Assembly (NCBI RefSeq): GCF_046630445.1
Contig: NC_092337.1
Span: forward strand, 187,060,501 to 187,124,500
Source: Rutidosis leptorrhynchoides
Taxonomy: Eukaryota; Streptophyta; Magnoliopsida; Asterales; Asteraceae
Direction of reading: 5' to 3'
DNA length: 64,000 nt
The notes under the pieces were generated by a model. It had not been told where the DNA came from and made no database searches. It saw only the letters and a program-made list of their open reading frames with translations. Positions 9,875 through 20,870 of this stretch are shown piece after piece (position 1 is the stretch's first letter; the number at the start of each line of letters is the position of its first letter). The translations under genes were made by a program, and so were the position numbers.

Positions 9875-11861
9875 TGATAATGCTAAAAACGAACATATAT
9901 TTCATAGCATTATTCCTCAAGAAAGACAAGCTTTTAGTTGCAATTGTTCTATTTACAAGAGATATTCGTTTAAATAATAAAAGGTGAAGACAAAAGACAG
10001 ATTCGACGAATTGAAGACGCAAACGACCAAAAAGCTCAAAAGTACAAAAGACAATCAAAAAGGTTCCAATTATTGATAAGAAACGTCTCGAAATCACAAG
10101 AGTACAAGATTCAAAACGCAAAGTACAAAATATAAAATTGTACGCAAGGACGTTCGAAAATCCGGAACCGGGACTAGAGTCAACTCTTAACGCTCGACGC
10201 AACGGACTAAAAATTACAAGTTAACTATGTATATAAATATAATATAATATATAATTAATTATATTAATTATATATATATTATATATATATAATAAAAACC
10301 GTCGGCAGCAAGAAACTCCAAGGGTGTGAGCTGTAAATATATCTCCGCGACTCGCGGAGTTTTAAGGGCATTTTGCCGCGAGTCGCGGAGCCCCAATTTT
10401 CAACTCTGGCTATAAAGCCAACCGAATTCTGATCAAATATCATCATCTTTTTTCTCTTCCTCTTCATACGTAAATATATTTATATTTATAATTTATATTT
10501 TAATTTTAATTATAATTCTAATAATAAGGGTATGTTAGCGAATGTTGTAAGGGTGTAAGTCGAAATTCTGTCCGTGTAACGCTACGCTATTTTTAATCAT
10601 TGTAAGTTATGTTCAACCTTTTTATATTAATGTCTCGTTGCTAAGTTATTATTATGCTTATTTAAAACGAAGTAATCATGATGTTGGGCTAATTACTAAA
10701 ATTGGGTAATTGGGCTTTGTACCATAATTGGGGTTTGGACAAAAGAACGACACTTGTGGAAACTAGACTATGGACTATTAATGGGCTTTATATTTGTTTA
10801 ACTAAATGAAAGTTTGTTAATGTTAATATAAAGATTTACAATTGGGCGTCCCTATAAATTACCATATACACTCGATCGGACACGATGGGCGGGGTATTTA
10901 TATGTACGAATAATCGTTCATTTAACCGGACACGGGAATGGATTAATAGCCACTAGAATAATTAAAACAGGGGTGAAATTACATTCAAGGGTAATTGGTG
11001 TAATTGTTAACAAAGTGATAAAACCTTGGTTTACACGCAGTCGATAACCTGGTGTATTCATTAAACAAAGTATTAAAACCTTGTTACAATTCGAATCCCC
11101 AATTAGTTGGAATATTTAACTTCGGGTATAATAATAATTTGACAAGGACACTTGCAATTTATATTTATGACTGATGGACTGTTATGGACAAAAACCAGAC
11201 GGACATATTGAATAATCCAGGACAAAGGACAATTAACCCATGGGCATAAAACTAAAATCAACACGTCAAACATCATGATTACGGAAGTTTAAATAAGCAT
11301 AATTCTTTTATATCATATTTAATTTCCTTTATTTTATATTTAATTGCACTTCTAATTATCGCATTTTATTAATTGTTATTTTATTTTATCGCACTTTTAT
11401 TTATCGTACTTTTTAATTATCGCAAGTTTATTTTATCGCACTTTTATTATTCGCAATTTCATTATCGTTATTTACTTTACGCTTTAATTTAAGTCTTGAA
11501 TTTATTTTATATTTTACATTAGGTTTTAACTGCGACTAAAGTCTTAAAATCGACAAACCGGTCATTAAACGGTAAAAACCCCCCCTTATAATAATAATAT
11601 TATTTATATATATATTTGTATTTTTATAAAAGTAAACTAATATAGCGTTGAGCTTTGTTTAAAGATTTCCCTGTGGAACGAACCGGACTTACTAAAAACT
11701 ACACTACTGTACGATTAGGTACACTGCCTATAAGTGTTGTAGCAAGGTTTAAGTATATCCATTCTATAAATAAATAAATATCTTGTGTAAAATTGTATCG
11801 TATTTAATAGTATTTTCCTAGTAAAATAATAACTATTTTATATACACCTCGCTCCACATCA
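9875..11861 (+). repeat. Athila A 3' LTR (1987 bp)
   Basis: Starts TGATAATGCTA and ends CACATCA, bounded left by the polypurine tract and right by sequence of copy B. It is about the length of B's and G's LTRs (1983-1991 bp). A near-terminal inverted repeat (TAATGCTA with TAGCATTA) marks its start. Promoter elements are the palindrome pair at 10343-10390 and TATAAA at 10411-10416. Its end reads CCTCGCTCCACATCA where B and G have CCTCGCATAACATCA, a small local change. Confidence 0.93.
10343..10416 (+). promoter_or_regulatory. LTR A promoter: paired palindromes plus TATA box
   Basis: A perfect CTCCGCGACTCGCGGAG at 10343-10359 and a second copy, CCGCGAGTCGCGGAG, at 10376-10390 with the centre base flipped. 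TATAAA follows at 10411-10416, about 20 bp downstream. The same order occurs in the LTRs of B and G. The TATA call is by consensus and spacing; the palindrome role is inferred from position. Confidence 0.6.
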
Positions 11862-14800
11862 ACTTGGTTCTCCCCATACATAGTTAGCTGTGGTGTCGAA
11901 ATTGTGATTAACTTCGTTATCGACTTCCATCGGACCATGTATGTAATGTTTAACTCTGTGACCATTAACTTTAAATTCAATCCCATTTGAATTTATTAAT
12001 TCTATCGTTCCGTATGGGAAAACTCTTTTGACTATGAATGGTCCAGACCATCTTGATTTCAATTTTCCAAGAAATAGCTTGAATCGTGAATTGAAAAGAA
12101 GAACTCTGTCTCCTTCTTTAAATTCTTTTGAACTTCTGATTCTTTTATCATGCCATTTCTTCGTTCTTTCTTTATAGATTAACGAATTTTCGTATGCTTC
12201 ATGTCTTAATTCTTCTAATTCATTTAGTTGACTTAATCGTAGACGTCCGGCTTCATGTAAATCAAGATTACATGTCTTCAAAGCCCAAAATGCTTTGTGT
12301 TCAATTTCTACTGGAAGATGACATGCTTTTCCATAAACAAGTCTAAAAGGTGTGGTTCCAATTGGAGTTTTGTAGGCTGTTCTAAAAGCCCAGAGTGCAT
12401 CCTCCAATTTAATGGACCATTCCTTCGGATTTGATCCTACGGTTTTCTCTAGAATACGTTTTAAAGCTCGGTTGGTATTTTCAACTTGTCCACTTGTTTG
12501 TGGATGATATGCGGTGGAGATTTTATGAGTTACTCCATATCTTTTAAGAACTTTCTCAAGTTGATTATTACAGAAATGAGTACCCCGATCACTTATTAAA
12601 GCTTTCGGTGTTCCAAACCTTGCAAAAAGACGTTTTAAAAAATTGACTACAACTCGTGCATCATTAGTTGGGAGAGCTTGTGCTTCCGCCCATTTAGATA
12701 CATAATCAATGGCTACGAGTATATATAGATTATTATTAGATTTTGGAAATGGACCCATAAAGTCAATACCCCAAATGTCAAATACTTCACATACTTGGAT
12801 GACATTTTGTGGCATTTCATCATGTTGACTTATTTTTCCTGCCCTTTGACATGCATCACAGGATTTGCAAAGAAGGTGTGCATCTTTGTAAATTGTAGGC
12901 CAATAGAATCCAGCTTCATAAACTTTTCTTGCTGTTAGTTGAGGCCCATAATGCCCTCCTGTTGGTCCTGTGTGACAATGGTTTAAAATTTTACTAGCTT
13001 CATCTCCAAATACACATCGGCGTATTATTCCATCGGGACAACTTTTAAACAGATGTGGATCTTCCCAAAAATAGTGTTTTATATCACTGAAGAATTTCTT
13101 TCGTCTTTGGTACGATAATCCTTTTTCAAGGAATCCACAAACTAAGTAGTTTGCATAGTCTGCAAACCATGGGATTTCATTATAATCTATCTTCAATAGA
13201 TATTCATCAGGAAAGTTGTCTTGTATGGCTGATTCATTTAGAACTTCTAATTCGGGATTTTCAAGACGAGAAAGATGATCAGCGACGAGATTTTCTGCTC
13301 CTCTTTTATCTCGGATTTCAATATCAAACTCTTGTAAGAGTAAGATCCAACGGATTAATCTTGGTTTAGCATCTTGTTTTGAAAATAGGTATCTAAGAGC
13401 AGAATGGTCGGTATAGACCACCGTTTTTGCTAGAACGAGATATGATCGAAATTTGTCAAAAGCAAAGACAATAGCAAGGAGTTCTTTTTCAGTAGTTGTA
13501 TAGTTCGTTTGTGCTCCTTGTAATGTCTTACTAGCATAATATATAGGTTGAAATCGTTTTTCAATCCTTTGTCCTAAAACGGCTCCCATTGCAAAATCAC
13601 TTGCATCGCACATTAGTTCAAATGGTAGATTCCAATTTGGTGTTATCATGATCGGTGCATTAGTGAGTTTCTCTTTAAGAATATTAAAAGATTTGATGCA
13701 TTCATCTGAAAAGATGAATGGCGCATCCTTTTCTAGGAGTTTATTCATAGGAGTGGCAATTTTAGAAAAATCTTTTATGAAACGTCGGTAAAAACCGGCA
13801 TGCCCTAGAAAACTCCTAACTCCTCTAACATTTGTGGGATGTGGAAGTTTAGCAATTACATCTACTTTAGCTCTATCCACTTCAATTCCTTCTTTTGAAA
13901 TTTTATGTCCAAGAACGATGCCTTCTTTAACCATGAAATGGCATTTCTCCCAATTAAGTACTAGATTTGATTTTTCGCATCTAATTAGCATTCGTTCCAG
14001 ATTAACTAGACATGATTTAAATGTATCACCGAAGACTGAAAAGTCATCCATGAATACTTCCATGCATTCTTCTATCATGTCGTGAAAAATCGCCATCATA
14101 CACCTTTGAAAGGTTGCAGGGGCGTTGCAAAGTCCAAATGGCATGCTTTTGTAAGCAAAAGTACCATAAGGGCACGTGAATGTGGTTTTCTCTTGGTCCT
14201 CGGGTGCAATTGGAATTTGAAAATATCCGAAAAATCCATCTAGAAAACAATAGTAACTATTTCCGGCTAATCTTTCCAACATTTGATCTATGAAAGGTAA
14301 GGGAAAGTGATCTTTTCTGGTGGCGTCATTTAATTTTCTATAATCAATACATACACGCCATCCTGTTACAGTCCTAGTAGGAATAAGCTCATTTTTCTCA
14401 TTTGTAATGACAGTCATGCCACCCTTCTTAGGCACACATTGAACTGGGCTTACCCATGGACTATCAGAGATTGAATAAATTAAACCTGCATCTAGCAGTT
14501 TAATAATCTCTTTCTTAACTACATCTTGCATATTAGGATTTAGTCTTCGTTGGCGTTGCACATACGTTTTATGACCTTCTTCCATAAGGATTTTATGTGT
14601 GCAATACGAAGGACTTATTCCTTTAATATCATGAATCTTCCATGCAATGGCTGGTTTATGAGCTTTCAACACAGAAATGAGTTGTGATTTCTCATTTTCA
14701 GTAAGAGAAGACGATATTATTACAGGTAATTCAGATTCACCATGTAAATAAGCGTATTCCAAATGGTTTGGAAGTGGCTTTAACTCTAATTTCGGAGGTT

Positions 14801-17483
14801 CTTCTATCGATGATTTATATCGATATATGTCTTCTTCTTTTAGCATTTGAATTTCTTCTGTTGTTGGTTCATATCCATTAGCTATAAGTGTAGCTAACAT
14901 TTCAGCTTCATCAATTGGTTCATTACCTTCTCCTAAAGAACATTCTCCTGTTCCTTGTAATTCTGGAAATTCTTCTAATAATTTTGCATGTGCATCTATA
15001 GTTTGAATATAATAACATGTATCATCTGCAGATTGTGGTTGTTGCATTGCTCTATCAACTGAAAAGGTAACACTCTCATCCTCTATACTTAGGGTCAGTT
15101 TCTTACCGAACACGTCTATCATTGCTTTAGCCGTGTTTAAGAATGGTCTTCCTAATATGAGAGGAACTTGAGAATCTTCTTCCATGTCCAAAACAACAAA
15201 ATCTACTGGAAATACTAAAGTACCAACTTTAACTAGCATGTTCTCCATTATCCCTCTAGGATATTTTATTGATCTATCGGCTAGTTGTATGCTTATTCTG
15301 GTTGGTTTCAATTCTCCAAGGTCTAGTTTAGCGTATAGTGAATACGGCATTAGATTTATACTAGCACCTAAGTCTGCCAATGCTTCTATTGAACTAAGAC
15401 TACCCAGAAAACATGGAATTGTGAAACTTCCTGGATCAGATAATTTTTCTGGTATCTTATTCAACAGCACTGCTGAACAATTAGCATTCATAGTAACAGC
15501 CGAGAGTTCTTCCATTTTCTTTCTATTTGAGATTAGATCTTTCAGGAATTTAGCATATCTTGGCATTCCTGAAATCACATCAATGAAAGGAAGATTTACA
15601 TTTATCTGTTTAAACATATCCAAAAATTTGGATTGCTCGGCTTCAAGTTTCTCTTTCTTCATTTTACTCGGATAAGGAAGTGGTGGTTGGTATGGTTTAA
15701 CATAAGGTTTATCCTTAACTGTGTTATTTTCATTAACCTTTTCAACTACCGGTTCTTTTTCCTTATCTTGATCAGGTTGTGGTTCTTGTGGAGTAGGAAT
15801 AGTTTCATCAGAAGTTACAGGTATTTCAGGTGGTTTAAGTGTTGTACCACTTCTTGTGGTAATGGCTTTAGCTGTTTCATTTCGGGGGTTAGCATTTGTA
15901 TCACTAGGTAGACTTCCCGGTTTTCTTTCACCTATTAACCTTGCTAGGTTACTCACTTCTTGTTCCAGATTTTGAATAGAAGCTTGTTGATTTCTAAATG
16001 CTTGAGCATTTTGTTCATTAGTTTGTTTTTGAGATGTGAAAAACTGCGTTTGAGTTTCAACTAGCTTCGTCATCATGTCTTCTAAATTCGGCTTTTTATC
16101 ATCGGTTTGTTGTGGTGGTTTGTTTTGAAAATTAGGTCTTTGCTGATTGTAAGTATTATTGGATACTTGTTGATTGCTAGGACCTTGTTGGTTGTTGTAT
16201 GGAATATTTCGGTTATAATTCTGGTTTTGATTGTAAATCGGTCTTGGCGGTTGATAATTATTCTGATAATTATTTCCAGGCCTTTGGTTTATGTATGAAA
16301 TATTCTCTCTTTGTTCCATTGTTAATTCAATACTGAGACAATCTTTTGTCAAATGTGGTCCTCCACACTGCTCACAACTAATTCGTATTGAGTGAATATC
16401 CTTAGTCATCTTTTCCATTCGTCTTTCCACAGCATCTATCTTTGCGGAAATGGAATCTATGTCATGGCTAGAATCGGCTCTAGCTGCTTTAGATGATCTA
16501 ATGATGTCTTTTTCTTGGTGCCACTCATGTGAGTGGGAAGCAGTATTATCAATAATTTTGTAAGCATCAGTTTCGGTTTTCTTCATAATAGAACCACCAG
16601 CTGCTATATCTATGTCTTTTCTTGTAGTGATGTCGCATCCTTGGTAGAATATTTGTACTATTTGACAGGTGTCTAAACCATGTTGCGGACATCCTCTTAA
16701 TAACTTTCCATATCTTGTCCACGCCTCATATAGAGTTTCATTTGGCTTCTGTGTGAACGTAACAATTTCTGCTTGAAGTCTTACGGCTTTAGATGCAGGA
16801 AAGAATTGTTTAAGAAATTTGTCAACTAAAACATCCCATGTATCGATCGCCCCTTCAGGTAACGATTCCAACCAATCTTTGGCTTCTCCCTTTAAAGTCC
16901 AGGGAAATAACATGAGATATATCTGTTCATCCTCCACTTCTCGGATTTTAAATAGTGTGCAGATCCTATTAAAGGTACGTAGATGTTCATTTGGATCTTC
17001 CTTCGGCGCACCACTAAATTGGCATTGATTAGTCACCATGTGTAAAATTTGTCCTTTGATTTCATAATCTGGTGCATTAATGTCTGGATGAGTAATTGCG
17101 TGACCTTGGCCAGTGCGTTTAGCTCTCATTCGGTCTTCCATACTTAAAGGTTCCAGATTCTCCATAATTGAATTTGTTGAATCGGTATCACTAGATGATT
17201 CTGTTTTAATGGTTCGTTCCTCAACAATCTCTGTTTGAATGATTGGTGGTTCCGGAGGAAAATTTAGTGGTTCAGGATCTACGAACCGTTCCTGAATATT
17301 CTCCGGATTCTCAATTGTGAGGTTGGGTTCAAAAAATGGATTATCGGAAATTTGAACTGAAGTACTTGGTCGACTGGATGACGATTCTAAAGAAAAATCA
17401 ACGGCGGTTATATTTGCTAAATGTCTTGATCTAGTTACAGGTGGTGAACGTACAAAAGGTGATGAACGTCTTGCTCGGTGCAT
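11859..17483 (-). CDS. Athila gag-pol polyprotein, full length (copy B)
   Basis: A 1874-residue uninterrupted gag-pol. Gag core at roughly residues 130-320, zinc knuckle [13 protein letters not shown] near 370-382 (C-x2-C-x3-H-x4-C), Gln/Asn-rich linker, protease DLGAS near 702, reverse transcriptase with FMDD near 1143, RNase H near 1356. Integrase follows with HHCC near 1500-1544 and catalytic D, D, E near 1571, 1629 and 1665. The start [10 protein letters not shown] is an ATG shortly after the leader and matches copy G. The usual stop after DTTAN has changed from TAA to TAT. The frame therefore runs eight codons further and ends on a TGA supplied by the end of A's LTR. One RT residue (FFGYF for FSGYF in A) is unusual. 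Otherwise the copy looks functional. Confidence 0.95.
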   Translation of the reverse strand: MHRARRSSPFVRSPPVTRSRHLANITAVDFSLESSSSRPSTSVQISDNPFFEPNLTIENPENIQERFVDPEPLNFPPEPPIIQTEIVEERTIKTESSSDTDSTNSIMENLEPLSMEDRMRAKRTGQGHAITHPDINAPDYEIKGQILHMVTNQCQFSGAPKEDPNEHLRTFNRICTLFKIREVEDEQIYLMLFPWTLKGEAKDWLESLPEGAIDTWDVLVDKFLKQFFPASKAVRLQAEIVTFTQKPNETLYEAWTRYGKLLRGCPQHGLDTCQIVQIFYQGCDITTRKDIDIAAGGSIMKKTETDAYKIIDNTASHSHEWHQEKDIIRSSKAARADSSHDIDSISAKIDAVERRMEKMTKDIHSIRISCEQCGGPHLTKDCLSIELTMEQRENISYINQRPGNNYQNNYQPPRPIYNQNQNYNRNIPYNNQQGPSNQQVSNNTYNQQRPNFQNKPPQQTDDKKPNLEDMMTKLVETQTQFFTSQKQTNEQNAQAFRNQQASIQNLEQEVSNLARLIGERKPGSLPSDTNANPRNETAKAITTRSGTTLKPPEIPVTSDETIPTPQEPQPDQDKEKEPVVEKVNENNTVKDKPYVKPYQPPLPYPSKMKKEKLEAEQSKFLDMFKQINVNLPFIDVISGMPRYAKFLKDLISNRKKMEELSAVTMNANCSAVLLNKIPEKLSDPGSFTIPCFLGSLSSIEALADLGASINLMPYSLYAKLDLGELKPTRISIQLADRSIKYPRGIMENMLVKVGTLVFPVDFVVLDMEEDSQVPLILGRPFLNTAKAMIDVFGKKLTLSIEDESVTFSVDRAMQQPQSADDTCYYIQTIDAHAKLLEEFPELQGTGECSLGEGNEPIDEAEMLATLIANGYEPTTEEIQMLKEEDIYRYKSSIEEPPKLELKPLPNHLEYAYLHGESELPVIISSSLTENEKSQLISVLKAHKPAIAWKIHDIKGISPSYCTHKILMEEGHKTYVQRQRRLNPNMQDVVKKEIIKLLDAGLIYSISDSPWVSPVQCVPKKGGMTVITNEKNELIPTRTVTGWRVCIDYRKLNDATRKDHFPLPFIDQMLERLAGNSYYCFLDGFFGYFQIPIAPEDQEKTTFTCPYGTFAYKSMPFGLCNAPATFQRCMMAIFHDMIEECMEVFMDDFSVFGDTFKSCLVNLERMLIRCEKSNLVLNWEKCHFMVKEGIVLGHKISKEGIEVDRAKVDVIAKLPHPTNVRGVRSFLGHAGFYRRFIKDFSKIATPMNKLLEKDAPFIFSDECIKSFNILKEKLTNAPIMITPNWNLPFELMCDASDFAMGAVLGQRIEKRFQPIYYASKTLQGAQTNYTTTEKELLAIVFAFDKFRSYLVLAKTVVYTDHSALRYLFSKQDAKPRLIRWILLLQEFDIEIRDKRGAENLVADHLSRLENPELEVLNESAIQDNFPDEYLLKIDYNEIPWFADYANYLVCGFLEKGLSYQRRKKFFSDIKHYFWEDPHLFKSCPDGIIRRCVFGDEASKILNHCHTGPTGGHYGPQLTARKVYEAGFYWPTIYKDAHLLCKSCDACQRAGKISQHDEMPQNVIQVCEVFDIWGIDFMGPFPKSNNNLYILVAIDYVSKWAEAQALPTNDARVVVNFLKRLFARFGTPKALISDRGTHFCNNQLEKVLKRYGVTHKISTAYHPQTSGQVENTNRALKRILEKTVGSNPKEWSIKLEDALWAFRTAYKTPIGTTPFRLVYGKACHLPVEIEHKAFWALKTCNLDLHEAGRLRLSQLNELEELRHEAYENSLIYKERTKKWHDKRIRSSKEFKEGDRVLLFNSRFKLFLGKLKSRWSGPFIVKRVFPYGTIELINSNGIEFKVNGHRVKHYIHGPMEVDNEVNHNFDTTANYVWGEPS

Positions 17484-18887
17484 TCACTGAATATCCTATT
17501 AGTTTTAAAAAAAAAGGAAAGAAAAATTATAATAAGTTATCCAATCAATAGACTTTTCTGATTTTGCCCACGTTTCGAATAGCCAAAAGATGCAGCAGAG
17601 GGGCAGGATTCGTTTGGTCTCAATATAATTGAGGACTGTTTGGCTCCAATAACCCGGTCCACGTACAAATCCAACTATTACTACGAACCAGAAAATTTTG
17701 ATGTCTATTAATTTAACCACTTAAAATAAATTTTCGTAATTTTAAGAAATTTAGATAAGAAGTAGAAAAAATTCTAAGTCCTAAAAACTAGAATGGCGAG
17801 AAATAAGAGAGAAAAAGAGTTCGTCGCAAAAGGTCGAAAAAGAAAAAATGGTTGAAAAATAAAAGGTGACGGAAAAATAAAAGAAACTTATAAAAACTTA
17901 AAAATACTTGACTAACCTAACCTTATTACTACAACTAACTTAAAAATATAATCGCAAATTGAAATTACTAATTGGAATGATAATTGATACATAGTAAAAG
18001 GTCTAAAAATATTAAAGCTTACAGGAAAAACTAAATCCCAAATGGAAATAACTTAAAAAGAAACTAAAACTTAAAAAGGCGTCGCAAAATTCTAAAGCAC
18101 CTAAATCTTAGTCTAAAGAAAAAGCACTTAAGGAATTCTACGGCAAAGCCTAAAAATCTAGGAGTAAAAATAACTATGGCAAAAACTATGAATTAAAACT
18201 AAATATGAGCTAAAAATACAAAAGTTACGCTAAAACGATTAAAAAGGGACAAAATATAAAAATATATAAAAAGTTGTAAAAAGTACAATTTTTATAAAAA
18301 TATTATTTTTATATTATTTATTTAATAAAACTACTAATTTTACAATTTAATTAAAACTAATTAAAACAAAATACATAAATTAAATAAAAAATAAAAGTAA
18401 AAATAAAACTAATAATAATAATAATAATAATTAGGGTTAAATAATAATTATAATTAATAATAAACCGTAATTAATGCTGAATTAGGGCTTCTGTCCGTGT
18501 GTCAGAAAAGCTCCGCGACTTGCGGTATTTAATGCTTCAAACCCCGCGACTCGCGGGGTTCAGAATTTCAGATCTGGAGCAGTTTGAAATTTTTACGCGT
18601 TTTTTTTTTCTTTATTTTCTGTTTTCTGTTTTTTTCTATATATAAAAGATATTTAATAAAACTTATATTTTTATAAATTAAAATAAGAATAAAGAAACTT
18701 ATAAAACTTAAATATATAAAAAAAAATACTTATATTTTTGTTTTTCTTTTTATATTTTTGAATAATTAACACGTATTTTTACAAAAACGAATTTTAATAA
18801 AAGTTAACTAAAAATCTTTTTTTTTTATATTAGCGTTGCGCTTCCGGCGTTTAAGAGTGTTCCCCGGCAGCGGCGCCAAAAATTACT
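17484..18887 (-). other. Athila B leader with primer-binding site
   Basis: About 1.4 kb of AT-rich untranslated leader between 5' LTR and gag. The primer site TGGCGCCGCTGCCGGGGA (minus strand, 18878-18861) lies 9 nt inside the LTR and fits the 3' end of tRNA-Asp, the usual primer in Athila. A palindrome pair lies at 18511-18525 (degenerate, CTCCGCGACTTGCGG) and 18542-18558 (CCCCGCGACTCGCGGGG). A 71-codon open stretch at 17505-17720 lacks an ATG and is not called. Confidence 0.85.
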
Positions 18888-20870
18888 TGATGTTATGCGA
18901 GGTGTATATAAAATAGTTATTAATTTTAGCAGAAAACACTATTAAATACGATACAATTTTACACAAGATATTTATTTATTTATAGAATGGATATACTTAA
19001 ACCTTGCTACAACACTTATAGGCAGTGTACCTAATCGTACAGTAGTGTAGTTTTTAGTAAGTCCGGTTCGTTCCACAGGGAAATCTTTAAACAAAGCTCA
19101 ACGCTATATTAGTTTACTTTTATAAAAATACAAATATATATATAAGTAATATTATTATTATAAAGGGGGGTTTTTACCGTTTAATGACCGGTTTGTCGAT
19201 TTTAAGACTTTAGTCGCAGTTAAAACCTAATGTAAAATATAAAATAAATACAAGACTTAAATTAAAGCGTAAAGTAAATAACGATAATGAAATTGCGAAT
19301 AATAAAAGTGCGATAAAATAAAATTGCGATAATTAAAAAGTACGATAATTAAAAGTGCGATTAAATAACAATAAATAAAAGTGCGATAATTAGAAGTGCA
19401 ATTAAATATAAAATAAAGGAAATTAAATATGAAATAAAAGAATTATGCTTATTTAAACTTCCGTAATCATGATGTTTGACGTGTTGATTTTAGTTTTATG
19501 CCCATGGGTTAATTGTCCTTTGTCCTGGATTATTCAATATGTCCGTTTGGTTTTTGTCCATAACAGTCCATCAGTCATAAATATAAAGTGCGAGTGTCCT
19601 CGTCAAATTATTATTATACCCGAAGTTAAATATTCCAACTAATTGGGGATTCGAATTGTAACAAGGTTTTAATACTTTGTTTAATGAATACACCAGGTTA
19701 TCGACTGCGTGTAAACCAAGGTTTTACTACTTTGTTAACAATTACACCAATTACCCTTGAATGTAATTTCACCCCTGTTTTAATTATTCTAGTGGCTATT
19801 AATCCATTCCCGTGTCCGGTTAAATGAACGATTATTCGTACATATAAATACCCCGCCCATCGTGTCCGACCGAGTGTATATGGTAATTTATAGGGACGCC
19901 CAATTGTAAATCTTTGTATTAACATTAACAAACTTTCATTTAGTTAAACAAATATAAAGCCCATTAATAGCCCATAGTCTAATTTCCACAAGTGTCGTTC
20001 TTTTGTCCAAACCCCAATTATGGTACAAAGCCCAATTACCCAATTTTAGTAATTAGCCCAACATCATGATTACTTCGTTTTAAATAAGCATAATAATAAC
20101 TTAGCTACGAGACATTAATGTAAAAAGGTTGAACATAACTTACAATGATTAAAAATAGCGTAGCGTTACACGGACAGAATTTCGACTTACACCCTTACAA
20201 CATTCGCTAACATACCCTTATTATTAGAATTATAATTAAAATTAAAATTAAATTATATATATATATATAAATTTTACGTATGATAAGAGAAGAAAAAGAT
20301 TATGAATTTTTGATCAGAATTCGGTTTGCTTTATAGGCAGAGTTGATTTTTGGGGCTCCGCGACTCGCGGCAAAATCCTCTTCAAACTCCGCGAGTCGCG
20401 GAGAATGTATTTACAGCTCACACCCTTGGAGTCTTTCTCTGCCGACGGTTTATAATATATATATATAATATATATAATTAATATAATTAATTATATATTA
20501 TATTATATTTATATACATAGTTAACTTGTAATTTTTAGTCCGTTGCGTCGAGCGTTAAGAGTTGACTCTGGTCCCGGTTCCGGATTTTCGAACGTCCTTG
20601 CGTACAATTTAATATCTTGTACTTTGCGTTTTGAATCTTGTACTCTTGTAATTTCGAGACGTTTCTTATCAATAATTGGAACCTTTTTGATTGTCTTTTG
20701 TACTTTTGAGCTTTTTGGTCGTTTGCGTCTTCAATTCGTCGAATCTGTCTTTTGTCTTCACCTTTTATTATTTAAACGAATATCACTTGTAAATAGAATA
20801 ATTGCAACTAAAAGCTTGTCTTTCTTGAGGAATAATGCTATGAAATATATGTTCGTTTTTAGCATTATCA
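18888..20870 (-). repeat. Athila B 5' LTR (1983 bp)
   Basis: On the minus strand it begins TGATAATGCTA at 20870 and ends CATAACATCA at 18888, followed by the primer site. It is very close to A's LTR. The promoter module is visible: palindromes at 20387-20403 (CTCCGCGAGTCGCGGAG) and 20356-20370, then TATAAA at 20335-20330. The right edge abuts Copia coding sequence. The five bases ACATG at 20871-20875 should be one copy of the target duplication. Confidence 0.93.
20330..20403 (-). promoter_or_regulatory. LTR B promoter: paired palindromes plus TATA box
   Basis: Minus strand order: CTCCGCGAGTCGCGGAG (20403-20387), CCGCGAGTCGCGGAG (20370-20356), TATAAA (20335-20330). Spacing matches LTR A and LTR G. 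Function is inferred from this repeated position. Confidence 0.55.

Larger units (their letters stand above)
1..11861 (+). mobile_element. Athila-type Ty3/gypsy retrotransposon, copy A (left part outside window)
   Basis: The order gag-pol, accessory ORF, spliced envelope-like gene, long 3' untranslated region and a 1987-bp LTR matches the complete copy G at 34927-51694. The protease DLGAS motif, the ITTRSG stretch before it and the Athila ORF1-like protein place it in the Athila lineage. The left LTR, primer site, leader and most of gag lie before base 1. The visible proteins are uninterrupted, so this copy is young. Its gag-pol is about 99% identical to copy B by eye, whereas copy G belongs to a more diverged subfamily. 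Confidence 0.93.
11862..20870 (-). mobile_element. Athila-type retrotransposon, copy B (5' half: LTR, leader, gag-pol)
   Basis: Read on the minus strand: 5' LTR (20870-18888), tRNA-Asp-like primer site, leader and intact gag-pol. The sequence then stops 20-odd bases past the gag-pol end, exactly against the terminal CACATCA of A's LTR. Accessory ORF, env-like gene and 3' LTR of B are missing here. The simplest reading is that A inserted into B in the opposite orientation and B's other half lies left of the window. B itself interrupts Copia element C at 20871. Confidence 0.92.

Noticed and set aside
9858..10202. Antisense ORF of 112-115 codons in all four Athila LTRs (also 20543-20890, 34916-35254, 49687-50031)
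   Set aside because: It opens on TTG, not ATG, in the copies I checked, with the first Met only near its end. The persistence of an open frame among closely related LTRs is weak evidence. I keep it as chance.
17505..17720. 71-codon hydrophobic frame in the Athila leader upstream of gag
   Set aside because: Begins on GTG without an ATG, and the matching part of copy G has a stop. The DNA conservation probably reflects leader function.
19698..19931. 77-codon minus-strand ORF inside LTR B, with a similar one at 50772-51011 in LTR G
   Set aside because: Lies within LTR transcribed leader sequence; no conserved start or domain.
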